The notes beneath the pieces are model-generated. The model saw only the letters and a list, made by a program, of their open reading frames with translations, did no database searches and had not been told where the DNA came from. A program made the translations under genes and the position numbers. Source: Lojkania enalia (taxonomy: Eukaryota; Ascomycota; Dothideomycetes; Pleosporales). From it: a DNA stretch of 64,000 nucleotides. Positions within the stretch are counted from its first letter, which is position 1. Every line of letters starts with the position of its first letter. The DNA is taken from the NCBI GenBank assembly GCA_010094045.1, contig ML986675.1, positions 91,007 to 155,006 of the forward strand, written 5' to 3'. This document shows positions 1 to 12,209 of the stretch, one piece after another.

Positions 1-1182
1 AAGCCTACGTATGTAAACTTCGAATGGTCGAATGGTCCTCAGTAAGCGGTTTCTTAGCCGTTAACTTTCATCCTCAACGGAAGCGTGAGGCACTATTTGT
101 TCTATGGAAGCTGACCTCGAAGCCAGGCTATTAGGTGAAGACGGGATCATTGAATTTCTCATGCAATTAGTGTTTGGAGCGCACGTAGACGATTAGGAAG
201 ATGCAAGTAAATCTTTAGTTTATTAATTCTCATAATTCAGGTCTTTCACAACTAGCGTTTATTCTTACACGGATTCTCCAGTCAAACAGCATCACCAAAA
301 AGTTCTTTGTAGAGCCAGTACCAAAGAACTCTCAGTGGCTCTTCACCCTTTGGATTCATCGTCGGGGACATCCCATCTGCTCCGGAATGTGATCTGACCT
401 CGAACAAAACCGATTTTTACAATTTTTGCACATTCAGGCTCCCGCTTTTGAGTGTGCCATTTTCATATGACGACTGTCAATACATCAGTGCATGATTTAT
501 AACAAAAAGGGGTCGTCGGCTCTAAAGTTACGGTGGATATATTGGGAATCGTTCCCCATATACGTGCCCTCCTCCGAATTACCCTCGCTGTTAACTTTAG
601 CATCCTTGTGAAAAGGATAGGTGAACTGCCTTTTTTTTATTTTTTGGTTCACGGCCATTATTAAAATATTTACGCCACTGATAAAGACACGCAAGCAGAC
701 CACCCCCAACCCATAATTTTTCAGTGCCCAAATCAGACAGAAGTTCATTCAGGTGTTTGACTCTAGTATGGCTCGCATGTCTATCAGTATCGCCCAACAA
801 GGAAATAGTTGACGCCTTTCTACTTCGAGACGAGGCATTATCGACCATCACTCCATACTAAAGACCGCGTTAGCAGGTTCCGGAGTATGTGGAGGGAAGA
901 AAACTTACAGAGCTTGTGAGTCGGATGTGGCATTTATGTAGATGCCGGGATCGTAATCCCACGGGCTCAAGGAGTCGTGAAGCACCATAGCAATGATAGC
1001 GCTCGTTCTCCCCACCCCTTCCGTGCGTGGGGAAATGCTTACGAGCCTATATGTTTATTCATACTAAACCGAGCCTATACGGCCGTTATAATAGATCGTG
1101 GTATGTTTGATAAATGATTTGTTCGTCAGTATAATCAGATCCTTACCATCCTGAAAATTCCTAACAGATCACGAGGCTCAAG
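1..1182. other. Gene-free left flank
   Basis: No open frame here shows a recognisable domain or codon pattern. The small open frames around 497-851 on the minus strand overlap each other in two frames and look like chance. The sequence is moderately AT-rich. I see nothing that I can name. Confidence 0.6.
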
Positions 1183-1850
1183 CACTACGGCGGATTTGGC
1201 TACGAAAATCCTGTCTACAAAATATCTAGCAAAAATTTCCAATTTTTTTTTTTTTAATGTGATTTTATAGCCAGCACTGCTACAGATTTCAAGATATTTT
1301 TATTATTAATAGAGTACTTTCCAGACTCAGATATAACAATAATAATAGCATATAAACCGATTTTTGGTACACTATAGACTAGACATCTACACGCAACCAG
1401 AATCTATTATTTAGCCGGCTCACCACCTAGCACTCAGCACTCAGCACCAAGCCCCGCCATCCTACTACCCATTCCGTTGCCCATTCTACTGCCCATGAAG
1501 TGCCCTAATAGCTACTCTATAATGCTAGTCAGTGAGGAATTTTATGTGAATAAGCTATACTTTGATAATACTGAGTCAGTGAGGTACCTTACGAGTAGTA
1601 GTAGGGCTGTAGAGTGGGCTACAGGGCGGGCTACAGTGAGAGCAGAAGGATGAGAAAGGTGGTTGCAGAAGGTAGCGAGGCAGGGCTATATGTGTATGCC
1701 AGAGCCAAGGTCACATATAGAGCTAGGCGCAGGCCAGCAGAATACCAGGGATTTTTGTCGTGGTAGTGGCTGTAAAAATATTCTTAGCTAGGGCATTATA
1801 GCCGTGGCCGCTACAAATTTAACGTTTTTGTAGCCAAATCCGCCGTAGTG
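1183..1850. mobile_element. Non-autonomous DNA transposon (MITE-like) with CACTA/TAGTG ends
   Basis: A 668 bp element is bounded by 26-bp terminal inverted repeats, 1183-1208 and 1825-1850, matching at 25 of 26 positions and starting CACTACGGCGGATTTGGCTA. The interior has no coding capacity. It is itself loosely palindromic: C-rich CCCATTC/GCCC blocks at about 1453-1505 face GTAGGGC/GTGGGC blocks at about 1600-1635. The first bases CACTA and last bases TAGTG are those of the CACTA (EnSpm/CMC) superfamily. A clean 3-bp target duplication is not present (left flank AAG, right flank AGG), so the superfamily assignment is tentative. Confidence 0.65.
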
Positions 1851-3856
1851 AGGCTGATGGCACGTTGCCAAGACGTACATTTAGAGACATGTGCTTCGGG
1901 GTTGGTGGCGACGGCTTGCATTTTTCAGTACTTAGAATCTCGCCGCTTAGTGATTGTTGGTTAAATGAAATATGAAGGCTCTCACAAGATTGTTTGATAG
2001 AGATTGCACCAGGTGAAAATGCAAATATATAGGGGTGTGGCTACGAGATGCCCAGATGCGTGCTTCCGCAGTTGCGCAGTTGGAGAGATGGTTGAACATG
2101 TCAACCATGCCTCTAGGGCTAATTCCCCAATGAGCATTGGGCACCCCATCACGTGCATATCACATTGCATGCCTTGCACAGGAGATTTTTAGCCTCGTCC
2201 TAGAGATTGGGCAGGAGGAGAGGATGAGCTACTCATAGTGAAAATGGTTATGAAGTGGGGGCGAGGAGACGGATGACACGACTCGAACGGTAGAAATAGA
2301 AACCCCGGGCGTTGGGTATTGATTGTTGAATTGCCCTCACGCCGCCTTACCGCTCCCTGCCTCCAGCGTCTGCAGCAAATCAACTAAAACGCCTCAGCAA
2401 TACACTAAACCCTAAGCTGCATTGGTAAGCCTCCAGAAAGACTCTTCCAAAGGTTCAGCCTTGCATCCTGACCATTACCCTCAGCACTCAGAGTGCAACA
2501 GCGAATGGGGAATCGCTTCCTCGGAATACATTCCACGAGCATTGGACTTCTCGTCGGAGCGAGCGCCGACCTCCGGCCTCAACTTCTGCTGCCAGCTATT
2601 GATGTGAACAGACATTTATAATTAATGCCTTGGCCGCGCACTCGAGAACGCCCCTTAGCGGAAGACTGATGACAATCTCGCAAACCGTCGGAAAGCGAAT
2701 GGCTTAAGTGATGACACCCAGCGAGCAAGATCACTATTCCAAAGCTATCCTAGTAGGCATCGAGACCATCCTGAGATTGGCCTCCTTATATATATATATA
2801 TATATATATCTCTCGGTAGAAGTCCTGTTGAATCTTTCTCTTCAAGACAACTCTGAGCCCGAAGAAAGTAATAACGGATACCTCCGTTACATCACACAGT
2901 ACCACCAACATAACACCAATCATGTCCGCTACCCCCTCAAACGGAATTTTTTGAGAGCATGGTGGACGTTTGCAGAAGGTTTGCGCATGACAGCGTACAC
3001 ATGTTAATTATGGGTCTGGGACAAATCTAGAGGCGGACAAGAGGAACTTTCGGAGATTGAGGGCGAGGAGAGGAGATTGAGAGTAGATATAGATATTTTC
3101 AGGGCTAGGAAATAATAGCGCTTGCAGTGTGGATCCATTCCAATACAGATCACGTAATCCTACACTTCATATATTCCCTTAGTCCTTATTCCTAACACAC
3201 CACCGACGGCATTCGCACATGCACATCGCTGCGCAAGAAACCTCCGCCAACACCACTCGAATTACGTAAATACGCATCTTTCCTCTTTCCTTTCTACGCC
3301 TTCTAATTCCCTTCACCTAAAGATAACCTCTTATATAGATTTTTAACGCATGCCCATACCCCCACCTGTCGCAAGCATCCGCAGCCCTACCCTCCCATAA
3401 GCCCCCAACCCAAGACCCCATCCAGCACATACACACACGCACACACAAAACATAAACAACAAATCACAATCACCCCCTAATAATACGCCTCTAAAACCCA
3501 ATCCACTATTAAGCTCATATCTTGGCAGCCAAATATAAATAACACGACCTTAGCCAATATCATTACATCATATCCACATATCATGTTCATATCCTCGTAG
3601 CAAACACTAATGTCTCCATTCCCCATCCATCCATTCCCAGCACGATTCCATAATTAATCTGATCGGAATTCCCATTTCCATATCTATTTCCCATTCTCAT
3701 AGCCCCTAATCCCAAACCAATCCATAAAGAAACCCACGCCAGAATGTCCATGCGCCCCAGTACTATATGTCATACAGTCTAAAATCCTCCAGCACCACTG
3801 CCACCACATCCCCATTATCACACGACAACCCCCGCACCCATAGTCAGATACATCAT
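1851..3856. other. Intergenic stretch upstream of the BTB gene 3' end
   Basis: No supported gene. A pure TA microsatellite lies at about 2789-2808. From about 3180 the plus strand becomes C-rich and G-poor, which fits the 3' flank and UTR of the minus-strand BTB gene ending at 3857. Open frames here are short and give low-complexity translations. Confidence 0.55.
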
Positions 3857-6839
3857 CTACAAATTCCCCACAACAACCATAAACCTCAACTTCCCATCCC
3901 CACCCTTCCTCACCCCACCACCATCCTCCTCGCTCATCCCAGCCCCATTAACCGCAATGTCATCCAACATAAGCGTGCTGCTCTTCCACCCCCAACTCTG
4001 ACTGAAATTGAACCGATCAGGCGCGCTCTCGTAGACACTCAGCATCCTACCTCCCTTACTCGGGCTGTAGATCTTAAAATACGTCTTGATGGTCGGCCGG
4101 CCGTCTACATAACTCGGAAGCGTTGAAGCCATGGCACGAGACTTGCCGGAGAAGGGGCCTTGGCTCGGGTTCGGATACAGCTCGATGTCCTCCTCGTCAA
4201 AGACATCCGACTCGTGATCTGAGGTGGCATACAAGGCCATAGGATACAACGGGGAGTCAACAGAGTCGTCAGGTGGTGGTGATAACGACGAAAATTGGTG
4301 AGGTTGGAGTTGAGACGCGGACCGGCGGCCAATGAGCGGCGATCTCGAGTGAAGCGTTGAACCATTCCATTGATTATTCATGGTGCTGGCAGAGAAGAGA
4401 TGGTTGCGGGATCCACTCGACACAAGCGTAGTGTCTGGGTCACCACCACTTCCACTAGTGTCATCCTCGCCTGCCTGATCGGCTAATCGCGCTCGGGTTG
4501 CACGCCGAAGTTCACGCCGTTCGCTTCGCAGCAACATCTCTCGCTCCAACTGACCAATTCGCTCATCAACGGTTCGTGCATGTTGTTGACTGAAGCCACT
4601 GCCAAGCATGTTATCCTCCGTTTCCCGTTCCTTGGCGCGGTGAAGATAGACTCCCAGCTGCACGTTCTTCGCCGACCGGACTTTTTGAATATAGATATTC
4701 CACAGTGAACCTGCATAGGGTACTGTGCGTGAGTAGACCCTCTTCTTCTCTTTCAAGAACCGAGGATTGGGAAATTCCGCAGAGAAGCGGAATGGGGGGA
4801 ACTCAGTGTAAGCCATCGGCTTAGGCTGTCCAGCATTGCTGCCGCCTGCCGAAGTAGGCCTGACAGCGTGATCCATACGGGTGTTGGGATTGGCCATGGT
4901 CGACGGAGAGGATGCAAAATCAGTCGCCCATTGCGCGTCTTCTGGTTGTATGGTAGCCGAAAGTCTATTGGCATGCCGCTGGAATGAATTCGATGTTGTT
5001 ACCACTGGATCGGCGCCATTTCCAAGAACGATGTTGCAGTCAGAGCTAGGAATCCAAAATTTCCGGGGTTTGCCATTACTATCCCAGCTCCCAGATTCCA
5101 TCTCCGGCTCTTCGTCAGGTGTATACGCAATCGCTTTATGCTTGCCTTTAGATGTCGGTCTCTCTTCACTCCGCGCAGTTGTAGCAGGCTCAGGCGCCTG
5201 CACACTAAGCCCAAGCTCTTGATCACCCTCGTCGGCCTGTAATACCTTCTGTCGAAGAGCTAGTTGCTGCCAAAGAGCATTTGATATTACCTTCTCTGGT
5301 AATACAGGAAGTCCAAACACATCACGTGCGTTTCTGATGAAGTCCAATTGCTCATAGTCCATGTGGATGTAATGTATGCCTTCATCAAGAAGGACTAATA
5401 GGCGCTCAATGTCGGGCGTTGTGTAGAGGGAGAGCCAGAGGCTATGCTCGTCAGACATGGGCTGGTTGACTGTCTGTGCATTCTGCCTGTAGACAGCATC
5501 AAACCGGACAGCCATAAGGCGAAGGGATTTTGGTGCTCGCGGGACGTGTTTCTGGCCACGCTCAATCAGTCCTGCGTCTACAGCAGCTAGCCGAAGCCTG
5601 CGGTCCAGAAGCCTCTTTGCAAGGACCCATCTATGCCACTCGCTCTCTACGAAAAAGCCATCAGACGCAACGAGCTCTCGCACAATGTCACCCGGCATGC
5701 TGTCCCAGTATTTTATCGGCATCTCCCATCCGTTGCGGCTCAGCATAGCTTTTGCAGACTCCAAGATTCTGTCACCAGAGCGTCCGTAGTAGTTGGACGT
5801 AACGAGCCGAATCAGGGGTGCAAGCGTGTCCGGCGTCATTTGACGAAGGATCGATTCGATGGAAGAATCGACCAGATCTTGCATCTCCAACCAGCAGCCC
5901 GTAGCGAATAGTCCAACGGCCTCTGCATCGCACTCTTTGGAAATGTCACAGCCATAAAGCTTCTTAATTGCCATTTCAAATGCCGCCTGGGTGATAGTGA
6001 CGTCGATTTCTTCCGGATGCAGCGTTACTTCCTTGGATTTGCTCTCAATCCACGGCTCAGACAAGGCAGTTGTGAAGAAGGGTGCGCGGTCGAGGATCAA
6101 CCGATGAAGGTTGTATCGCTGACCAAAGGCAATGACGGTGATGTCAGAATGGCGCCCTTCTAATAATCCGCGGGTGTAGAGATGATCGGGGAGGGACACG
6201 GCTTCGGAGGACGCTGGAGAGAATCGGTTAGCATTCACACATGATCTAGAAATTCAGAGTTCTACCTCGTAGATACAACGGCCCTGCTGCTTGGCTGTAG
6301 GAGGGGGCGCGGGAGTTGGCTATTGTTGTGTCTCCGGCAAAAAGACGACTGAGAGTGGTGAGCGTAGTGTATTCGCGGCCGCGAGCGTCTTGGTTCCTCC
6401 TGTCGAGAGGCGTTGTAGGGTCGTCAACATCCTTTTGGGCCCTGGGTATCTGAGCGCTATACTGAGGGGCAATGGGCGGCTGCTCGTCCGACACCTTCAA
6501 ACGTGCGGCCCGCCTCGTCATAGTGGAGGTGCTTGCGAGGGCAGACAGAGGGCGTGAGGAGCTGGAAGCGGAGCTGTTGCCAGTAGGGGCACGCGTGGAG
6601 TCTGCTGGGAGATCTGATGGGTCTGCGGACAACAGCCCCGGCCCGCCTGAGGAGAACAGGCTGGCGGGGGGAGCACCACTAGGCCCAGCGGTGCCGGCGG
6701 ATCCAACGGCGTCGTTTGACGCGTCGACAAGATGCCAGGCCATTTCGCGGACGGAGTCACCGTTGTTGGGAGGGGACACACGGTCTGGCTCCGGGGTAGA
6801 ATCGCTGTCCTGGGCAAAGGCACGATGTAGTGCGCTCAT
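3857..6839 (-). CDS. BTB/POZ domain protein
   Basis: Two exons on the minus strand, 6839-6266 and 6213-3857, give 976 residues. The 52-bp intron has GT..AG ends and a GCTAAC branch site; it joins ...PLYLR to ASSEAVSLPDHLY. A BTB/POZ fold is seen at about residues 195-310: HSDITV, FGQRYNLHRLILDRAPFF, then an EVTLHPEEIDVT region and an IKKLYG block. The order resembles fungal BTB proteins distantly related to germ cell-less. The C-terminal half is low-complexity, rich in Ser, Arg and acidic residues, and probably disordered. BTB domains usually dimerise and can serve as cullin-3 adaptors; that role is inferred here. I chose the ATG at 6839 because the open frame upstream, to 6944, reads as unconserved leader. 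It shares a divergent promoter region with COX15. Confidence 0.85.
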
Positions 6840-7332
6840 TCTTGCGGGGGATTGGGGGGCATGAGGATGAGACGAGCTCAATGCAGCTAGCCGCGGGGGT
6901 TTTCCTCGGTGTGAAGCAAGCAACGGGAGGGAAAGAGCGAACAAGTTCTAAGCAGGAACGCAAAGTCTACGTATGGTACGTGGAGAAGAAAAAGACAAAT
7001 GCAAAGGCGGGCAGGAGCCGGGGCGACACTGGCATCGCGCTGGCAGCTCGGCGGACGGTGATCTTCACAGATGTGGTGCTCGTTGGTGGTGAATGACGCC
7101 GGCGACAGGCCGTGCGCAACGGCCAGCGGGTCGCCTACCAGCCGTAGACGGTAAGCGCCATGCAGGGCTCTATGCCGTCTAGCCTGTTTTGTACTACGGC
7201 GAAACGGTCTCTCGGCGCTGTCAGCTGACGAAGAGCCGCTTGCTGTGCCCGGCTGTCGAACCACCAAAAGACTGGTGGCCGTCAAGAATCAAGCTGCAGC
7301 GAGCTCTCCTCCTCCACGACGCAGCCATTGAC
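6840..7332. promoter_or_regulatory. Divergent intergenic region between BTB gene and COX15
   Basis: About 490 bp separates the two start codons, which point away from each other, so the region must contain both promoters and 5' leaders. No TATA box is evident on either side, as is common for housekeeping fungal genes. Open frames continue into it from both genes but carry no domain. Confidence 0.5.
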
Positions 7333-8891
7333 ATGCTGTCCATTTACCAGGCATTTCCTCAGCTGAGGACCGCCGCCCCACGCCTCACTCGCCGCCTGTT
7401 CGTATGTCGGCCATGCCCTAATTCGACGTTGCGCGCCGCCATCCCGGCTCCGCGCGCACCTAACCTTCAGAACCCGCTCCTGCGAACGGTGCGCTGGAAG
7501 TCGACCCAGCCTCTACGAAACCTTGCTACCCCTTCTCCTCTTAATACCGAGACATCGAAGATTGCCGATGCTGCCACCAAGGCCACGGAGGGTGCAAAGA
7601 GCTGGCCGAAGACTAGCAACAAGAGCGTCGCGTATTGGCTGCTCGGGAGCGCTGCGAGTGTGTTCGGCATCGTTATATTCGGTGGCTTGACACGGCTCAC
7701 CGAATCTGGGTGCGTGCGTGCAATTGGGGCTATCCATTGTCCTTGCTAATATCGTATAGGTTGAGCATCACAGAATGGCGCCCCGTCACCGGCTCTCTAT
7801 GGCCCGCGAACCAGGAGGCCTGGGAGAGCGAGTTCACCAAGTACAAAGCCTCGCCCGAATTCGCACAGCTCAATTCCCACATGGACCTTGACGATTTCAA
7901 GAAAATATATTTCATGGAATGGGCCCACCGCTTGTGGGGCAGAGTCATTGGCGTCACTTTCCTCCTGCCGACTATCTACTTTGTCGCGCGCCGCAAAGTC
8001 ACTCCTTCAATGGCTTGGAAGCTCACTGGGATATGCGGCTTGATTGGATTCCAGGGCTTTCTAGGGTGGTGGATGGTCAAGAGCGGCCTACATGACGATC
8101 TGTTCGCGAAAGGAGCTCACCCTCGGGTTAGCCAGTATCGATTGACTGCCCACCTCGGCGCTGCGTTTACTGTATACGTCTCTATGTTGCTCTCCGGTCT
8201 TTCCATCCTTAAGGAACACCGAATGCTGGCTGATCCTGCAAAGGCTGCTACCGCCTTGGAGAATCTCAAGCATCCTGCTCTCCGCGTCTTTCGCGGCTCC
8301 GTTGTCGCCCTCTCTCTTCTTGTCTTTGTAACCGCCATGTCGGGTGCTTTGGTAGCTGGTCTAGATGCTGGTCTGATTTACAATGAGTTTCCGTATATGG
8401 GCCTGGGTCTCGCACCGCCGAAGAAGGAGCTGTTCGATCCCTTCTACAGCCATGTGCCTGATCAGTCCGATCTATGGTGGCGCAACATGCTCGAGAACCC
8501 CTCCCTTGTCCAACTAGATCATCGCATTCTAGCCACTACAACCTTCGCCGCCGCCTTCGCTCTATTCGGCTACACTAGATTCTCCCGGTCAGTCAGCAGC
8601 AAGATGCCCAGAGACGCAAGGAAAGGCGTCATGGGAATGGTACACCTTGTGACGATGCAAGCCACGCTCGGTATTTGCACCCTCATCTATATGGTGCCCA
8701 CATGGCTAGCCGCAGCCCACCAGGCCGGTGCATTAGCCCTTCTTACAGGTGCCATCGTGCTCTACAGCAGGATATCGATGCCCCGACGAGCAATCATGCG
8801 CCAACTCTTCAAGCAGCATCCCCCACGGAGCCAGACCACCACGCCCCTACGCTCCAAGCTAGCGGCGCAGAATGGCGACCAGAAGTTGTAA
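7333..8891 (+). CDS. COX15: Heme A synthase, cytochrome c oxidase assembly factor COX15
   Basis: Exons 7333-7709 and 7760-8891 encode 502 residues, the usual size for fungal Cox15. The 50-bp intron carries GCTAAT and splits the RLTESG|LSITEW motif. Cox15 oxidises the C8 methyl of heme O to give heme A for complex IV, in the mitochondrial inner membrane. The first ~60 residues are Arg/Ser/Ala-rich without acids, a matrix presequence. Conserved histidine sites for heme are visible in EWAHRLWGR, RLTAHLGAA, QLDHRILATT and AAAHQAGAL, in two related halves of four helices each, as the family requires. The ATG at 7333 was preferred over in-frame TTG/ATG codons further upstream because it starts the presequence. 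The gene looks intact. Confidence 0.95.
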
Positions 8892-10408
8892 TAAATACCC
8901 ATTGGATTGTCGTGTTATTGCAATTCGTTTCGTTTGTGAATATTGTATTACCAGGCGGAGTATCTGGATATACGCTGTTCGAGGACGCTGTATGATATCT
9001 GTAGTTTTAGACTCCACTAAATCCATCCTGGACATTTAATTTCCTAACTCGTCCAGTATCCAGTCTATTGCTCAGTGACTTTAGAGCTCACCAATTTCTC
9101 TTTTTGCGCTATGTGAGCATTCGCCACGCCTTGCTTTTGCGCGATAGTGGTGCTTATCTAACGCGAAAACAAAGTTCTAAGCCGCTTCTAACAAGTTCTA
9201 TGGCTGGTTGATGCCGAATATGTTTGCCAGCTGAATTGTTAGCATTACGTTGGTTTCCTATACTGAAGTGGGGAGATGTGTCGTGTAATCCCCATCTTGC
9301 TAGGTAAGTTGTAAGCATAACCGTAACGGAGCTTTTGGCTTGGGATGAGGTTTACGTGAGATGACATTTTAGATTTAAAGACTGCGTAAGTGTAAAAAGG
9401 CATTCGTAGAACGATGTGGGAGAGTGTGGGAATATTAGAAGGAAGGGATATTTGATTTGTTAGGTCTGAGCACCTTGGACCTACCTAATGCAATACCAGA
9501 GCTGCCGGAGAAAGCTGGACAGATTGCCCTTCTTCACCAACACACAATCGACCAAATCGAAATATGAAAGACCAAAAGCCGAAATCAAAGGCTATCGTTT
9601 CCCGCCGTTTTCATTTCGCCTTGCAGCCAAACACGAACTCCCAAGTCAACCAAATCTTTTAAAACCCTTGCTTCCCTCTCAGCACAGCGCTCCGAATCAG
9701 GAAACCATAGCCACGAGTATCCCAAACCGAACCCCATAGCCACCCATTCTCCCATCTTATTTCCCGAACCCCAACGCGCCCCAGATCCCCCAGACCAGAC
9801 CAAAACCCCACCGGCATACCCACTCGGGCCTAACCAACCCCGCTTACTAACGTGCCGACCGGCCAATCAGCCTCTTCCGTCATGCGGCACCGCATCAAAT
9901 GGCATTTCCGAACGAGGGAGCTCCATTGTTATTTCCGACGACGGGGGAGTTGGCTAGCTGGGTTTTCTTGCGAGAATGCAAGGGTAATGTGTTTGAAATG
10001 CTTGGTTTCAGTGGTAGGGGCAGGGCGCACTTTTCTACGTGCGGCATAGGACGAGGCCTGCCATGCCAATTATCCACGAATGAGGCGGTGGGGGGAGGGT
10101 AGAGTTTGGAGCGGTGTAGGATGCGCCGAATGACGGTGATGTGATGAAGGGGCTTTTTTTTCTCTTGGGCGCCGAGGGCAGTGATGCGGATGAGCTGTTA
10201 CGAAGGAAGTGGAGAATTAGGGGCTGACGATCGGGGGTGGTTGTGTATAAATATCTTTTGGATCGCATGTGCCCATGATAGATGGCCTGCGACTTTCCGG
10301 TTTTTTTTTTTTATTGGAATTTTAATTTGCAAGAGAGATTGCTGGTGTGAGAGATTTAGATCTGGAATTGGACCCTTGTCTTTGTTAAGGACGAGAGGGA
10401 AGAAAAAG
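8892..10408. other. Intergenic region upstream of the first sugar permease
   Basis: No gene is supported. Short open frames at 9488-9866 on both strands are Pro/Ser- or Gly/Trp-biased shadows of base composition. The last 330 bp is the likely promoter of the permease: GC-rich sequence with a GTGGGG (CreA-type SYGGRG) site at 10088-10093, a TATA-like box, and a T-tract at 10301-10312. Confidence 0.5.
10246..10254 (+). promoter_or_regulatory. TATA-like box for the first sugar permease
   Basis: TATAAATAT lies about 155 bp before the permease ATG at 10409, a normal distance for a filamentous fungal core promoter. Seen in sequence; function inferred. Confidence 0.4.
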
Positions 10409-12209
10409 ATGATCAAGGCTCCGCATTATAATTGGTATGGCCGGGGTTTCAAGCTCAGGGCTGCTATTACTGTTGCTTGTCAGCTCGCCTTCGTGCTCTT
10501 TGGCTACGACCAGGGCGTCTTCAGCGGTATCGTCGGCAACGAGGATTTCTTGAATACGTTCGGGCATCCGTCGGCGGGGCTTGAGGGGATCATTGTTAGT
10601 ATTTATAACTTGGGGTGTTTTACGGGATGCGTCCTGTGCTTCATGTTCTGCGAGAAGACCGGGCGGAGACTGGCGATGTGGATTGCCATGGTTTGGATTA
10701 TTGTAAGTGGCTATTTGAGACAGGATGAGATCCCAAATATTGATATGTGTAGGTTGGTGCAATTCTCCAGACGACGGCGTATAGCGTTCCGCATATCATG
10801 ATCGCGCGGTTCATCACTGGAATTGGAACGGGCATTGAGACGTCGACGGTTCCTATGTATCAGTCGGAGCTATGCGAGGCAGAGAAGCGAGGCCGCCTTG
10901 TCTCCTCTGAGCCTCTTTTCGTTGGTGTGGGCATCGAGATCGCGTATTGGTTTGATTATGGGATGAGCTTTACAACTGGCTCTATTGCGTGGAGGCTGCC
11001 TATTGCTTGCCAAATGATCTTTGCAATTGTAAGTGCTACTCAAACGGCAGGAATATTTACCATCATTGCTTATATCTGGTTATAGTTGGTCATTATACTG
11101 GTGTTCGGTCTCCCCGAGTCGCCTAGATACCTGTACAAGCACGGTCGCGGCGAAGAAGCTCTCAAGATCCTCTGTGATGTCTATGATGGCACTCCGGACA
11201 CGCCGCAGATCGCGAAGGAGAACCGGGAAGTCATCGAGGCCCTAAAAATCGAGCAAGAGAACGGAGAATACAAGTGGTCCCAACTCTTCAAGCGCGACGA
11301 GGTGCAAACCGGGAGGCGAGTGTTGCTAGCGTATGGCATGCAGTTCATGAACCAGATGGGGGGGATCAACCTTGTCGTCTACTTTATTACCTCTGTCCTC
11401 GAAATCAACGTCAAGCTCTCGCGCAACCTGTCACTCCTTTTGGGTGGAGTGATCAACTTGATGTTTTTCATTGGTTCGCTCTTCCCTACGTTCTTCCTCG
11501 ACAAGTACGGAAGGAGGAAGCCAATGATGTGGGGTTCGTTCGGATTAGGCGTGTCGATGATGCTCATATCTATCTTGTTGAGCTTCAACAACACGAGTGT
11601 CGCCAAGCAGACATCTTCTGCGAGCGTCGCATTCTTCTTTACGGTACGTTCGAACGAGATTTTGTTTACTACAAAGGAATTCTGATTTTTTGTAGTACAT
11701 GTTGATTTTCGGCATGACTGCTAATTGCATACCATGGGTATACGTACCTGAGATCTTGCCTTTGCATGTGCGTGCCAAGGGCACCGCGGTTGGCATCTCG
11801 TCCAACTGGATCTGGAATTTCTTCGTCGTAATGATCACCCCAACGATCATTAACAATTTACAATGGAAGGCGTATCTAATTTTCATGTGTCTAAACCTTG
11901 CCTTTGTGCCATTGGTGGTAAGTGTCTCTCTGCGGACTGCGCATGTGCTCAGTGGATAACGTGATGCAGTACTTTTGCTATCCCGAGACGTCGAACCTCA
12001 CGCTTGAGGAGATTGACTGGCTGTTTTACGATGGCAATGTGGTCCGACGAAGCCGACGAGTCGCTAAACATGGCTGGGAGCGGGGCGAAGGATGGGGTAG
12101 CTTCTCGCACCAGGGCGGAAAGGGACCATCGCCAGCCGCCATAGAGAGCGGAAGCCTCTCGAGCAAAGTCAACGAAGCAACAACCGAACAACACGAGAAG
12201 GGTCAATAG
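10409..12209 (+). CDS. MFS sugar transporter (first of two)
   Basis: Five exons, 10409-10702, 10753-11028, 11086-11643, 11696-11917 and 11970-12209, all joined in phase 0, encode 529 residues. Sugar-porter (SP) signatures of the major facilitator superfamily are clear: FGYDQGVFSG in helix 1, EKTGRR after helix 2, ARFITGIGTG in helix 4, FGLPESPRYL before the central loop, FLDKYGRRKP after helix 8 and PLHVRAKGTA late on. Length and pattern match fungal hexose/quinate/polyol permeases of the plasma membrane; the exact sugar cannot be told. The upstream in-frame codons to 10181 lie in the leader, so I start at 10409. The tail after residue ~470 is hydrophilic and cytoplasmic. The next gene is another permease of the same superfamily, in the same orientation. 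Confidence 0.88.

Noticed and set aside
2230..2310. tRNA-like GTTCGAGTC on the minus strand
   Set aside because: The bases around the loop do not pair as a T-arm and no acceptor or anticodon stem can be formed.
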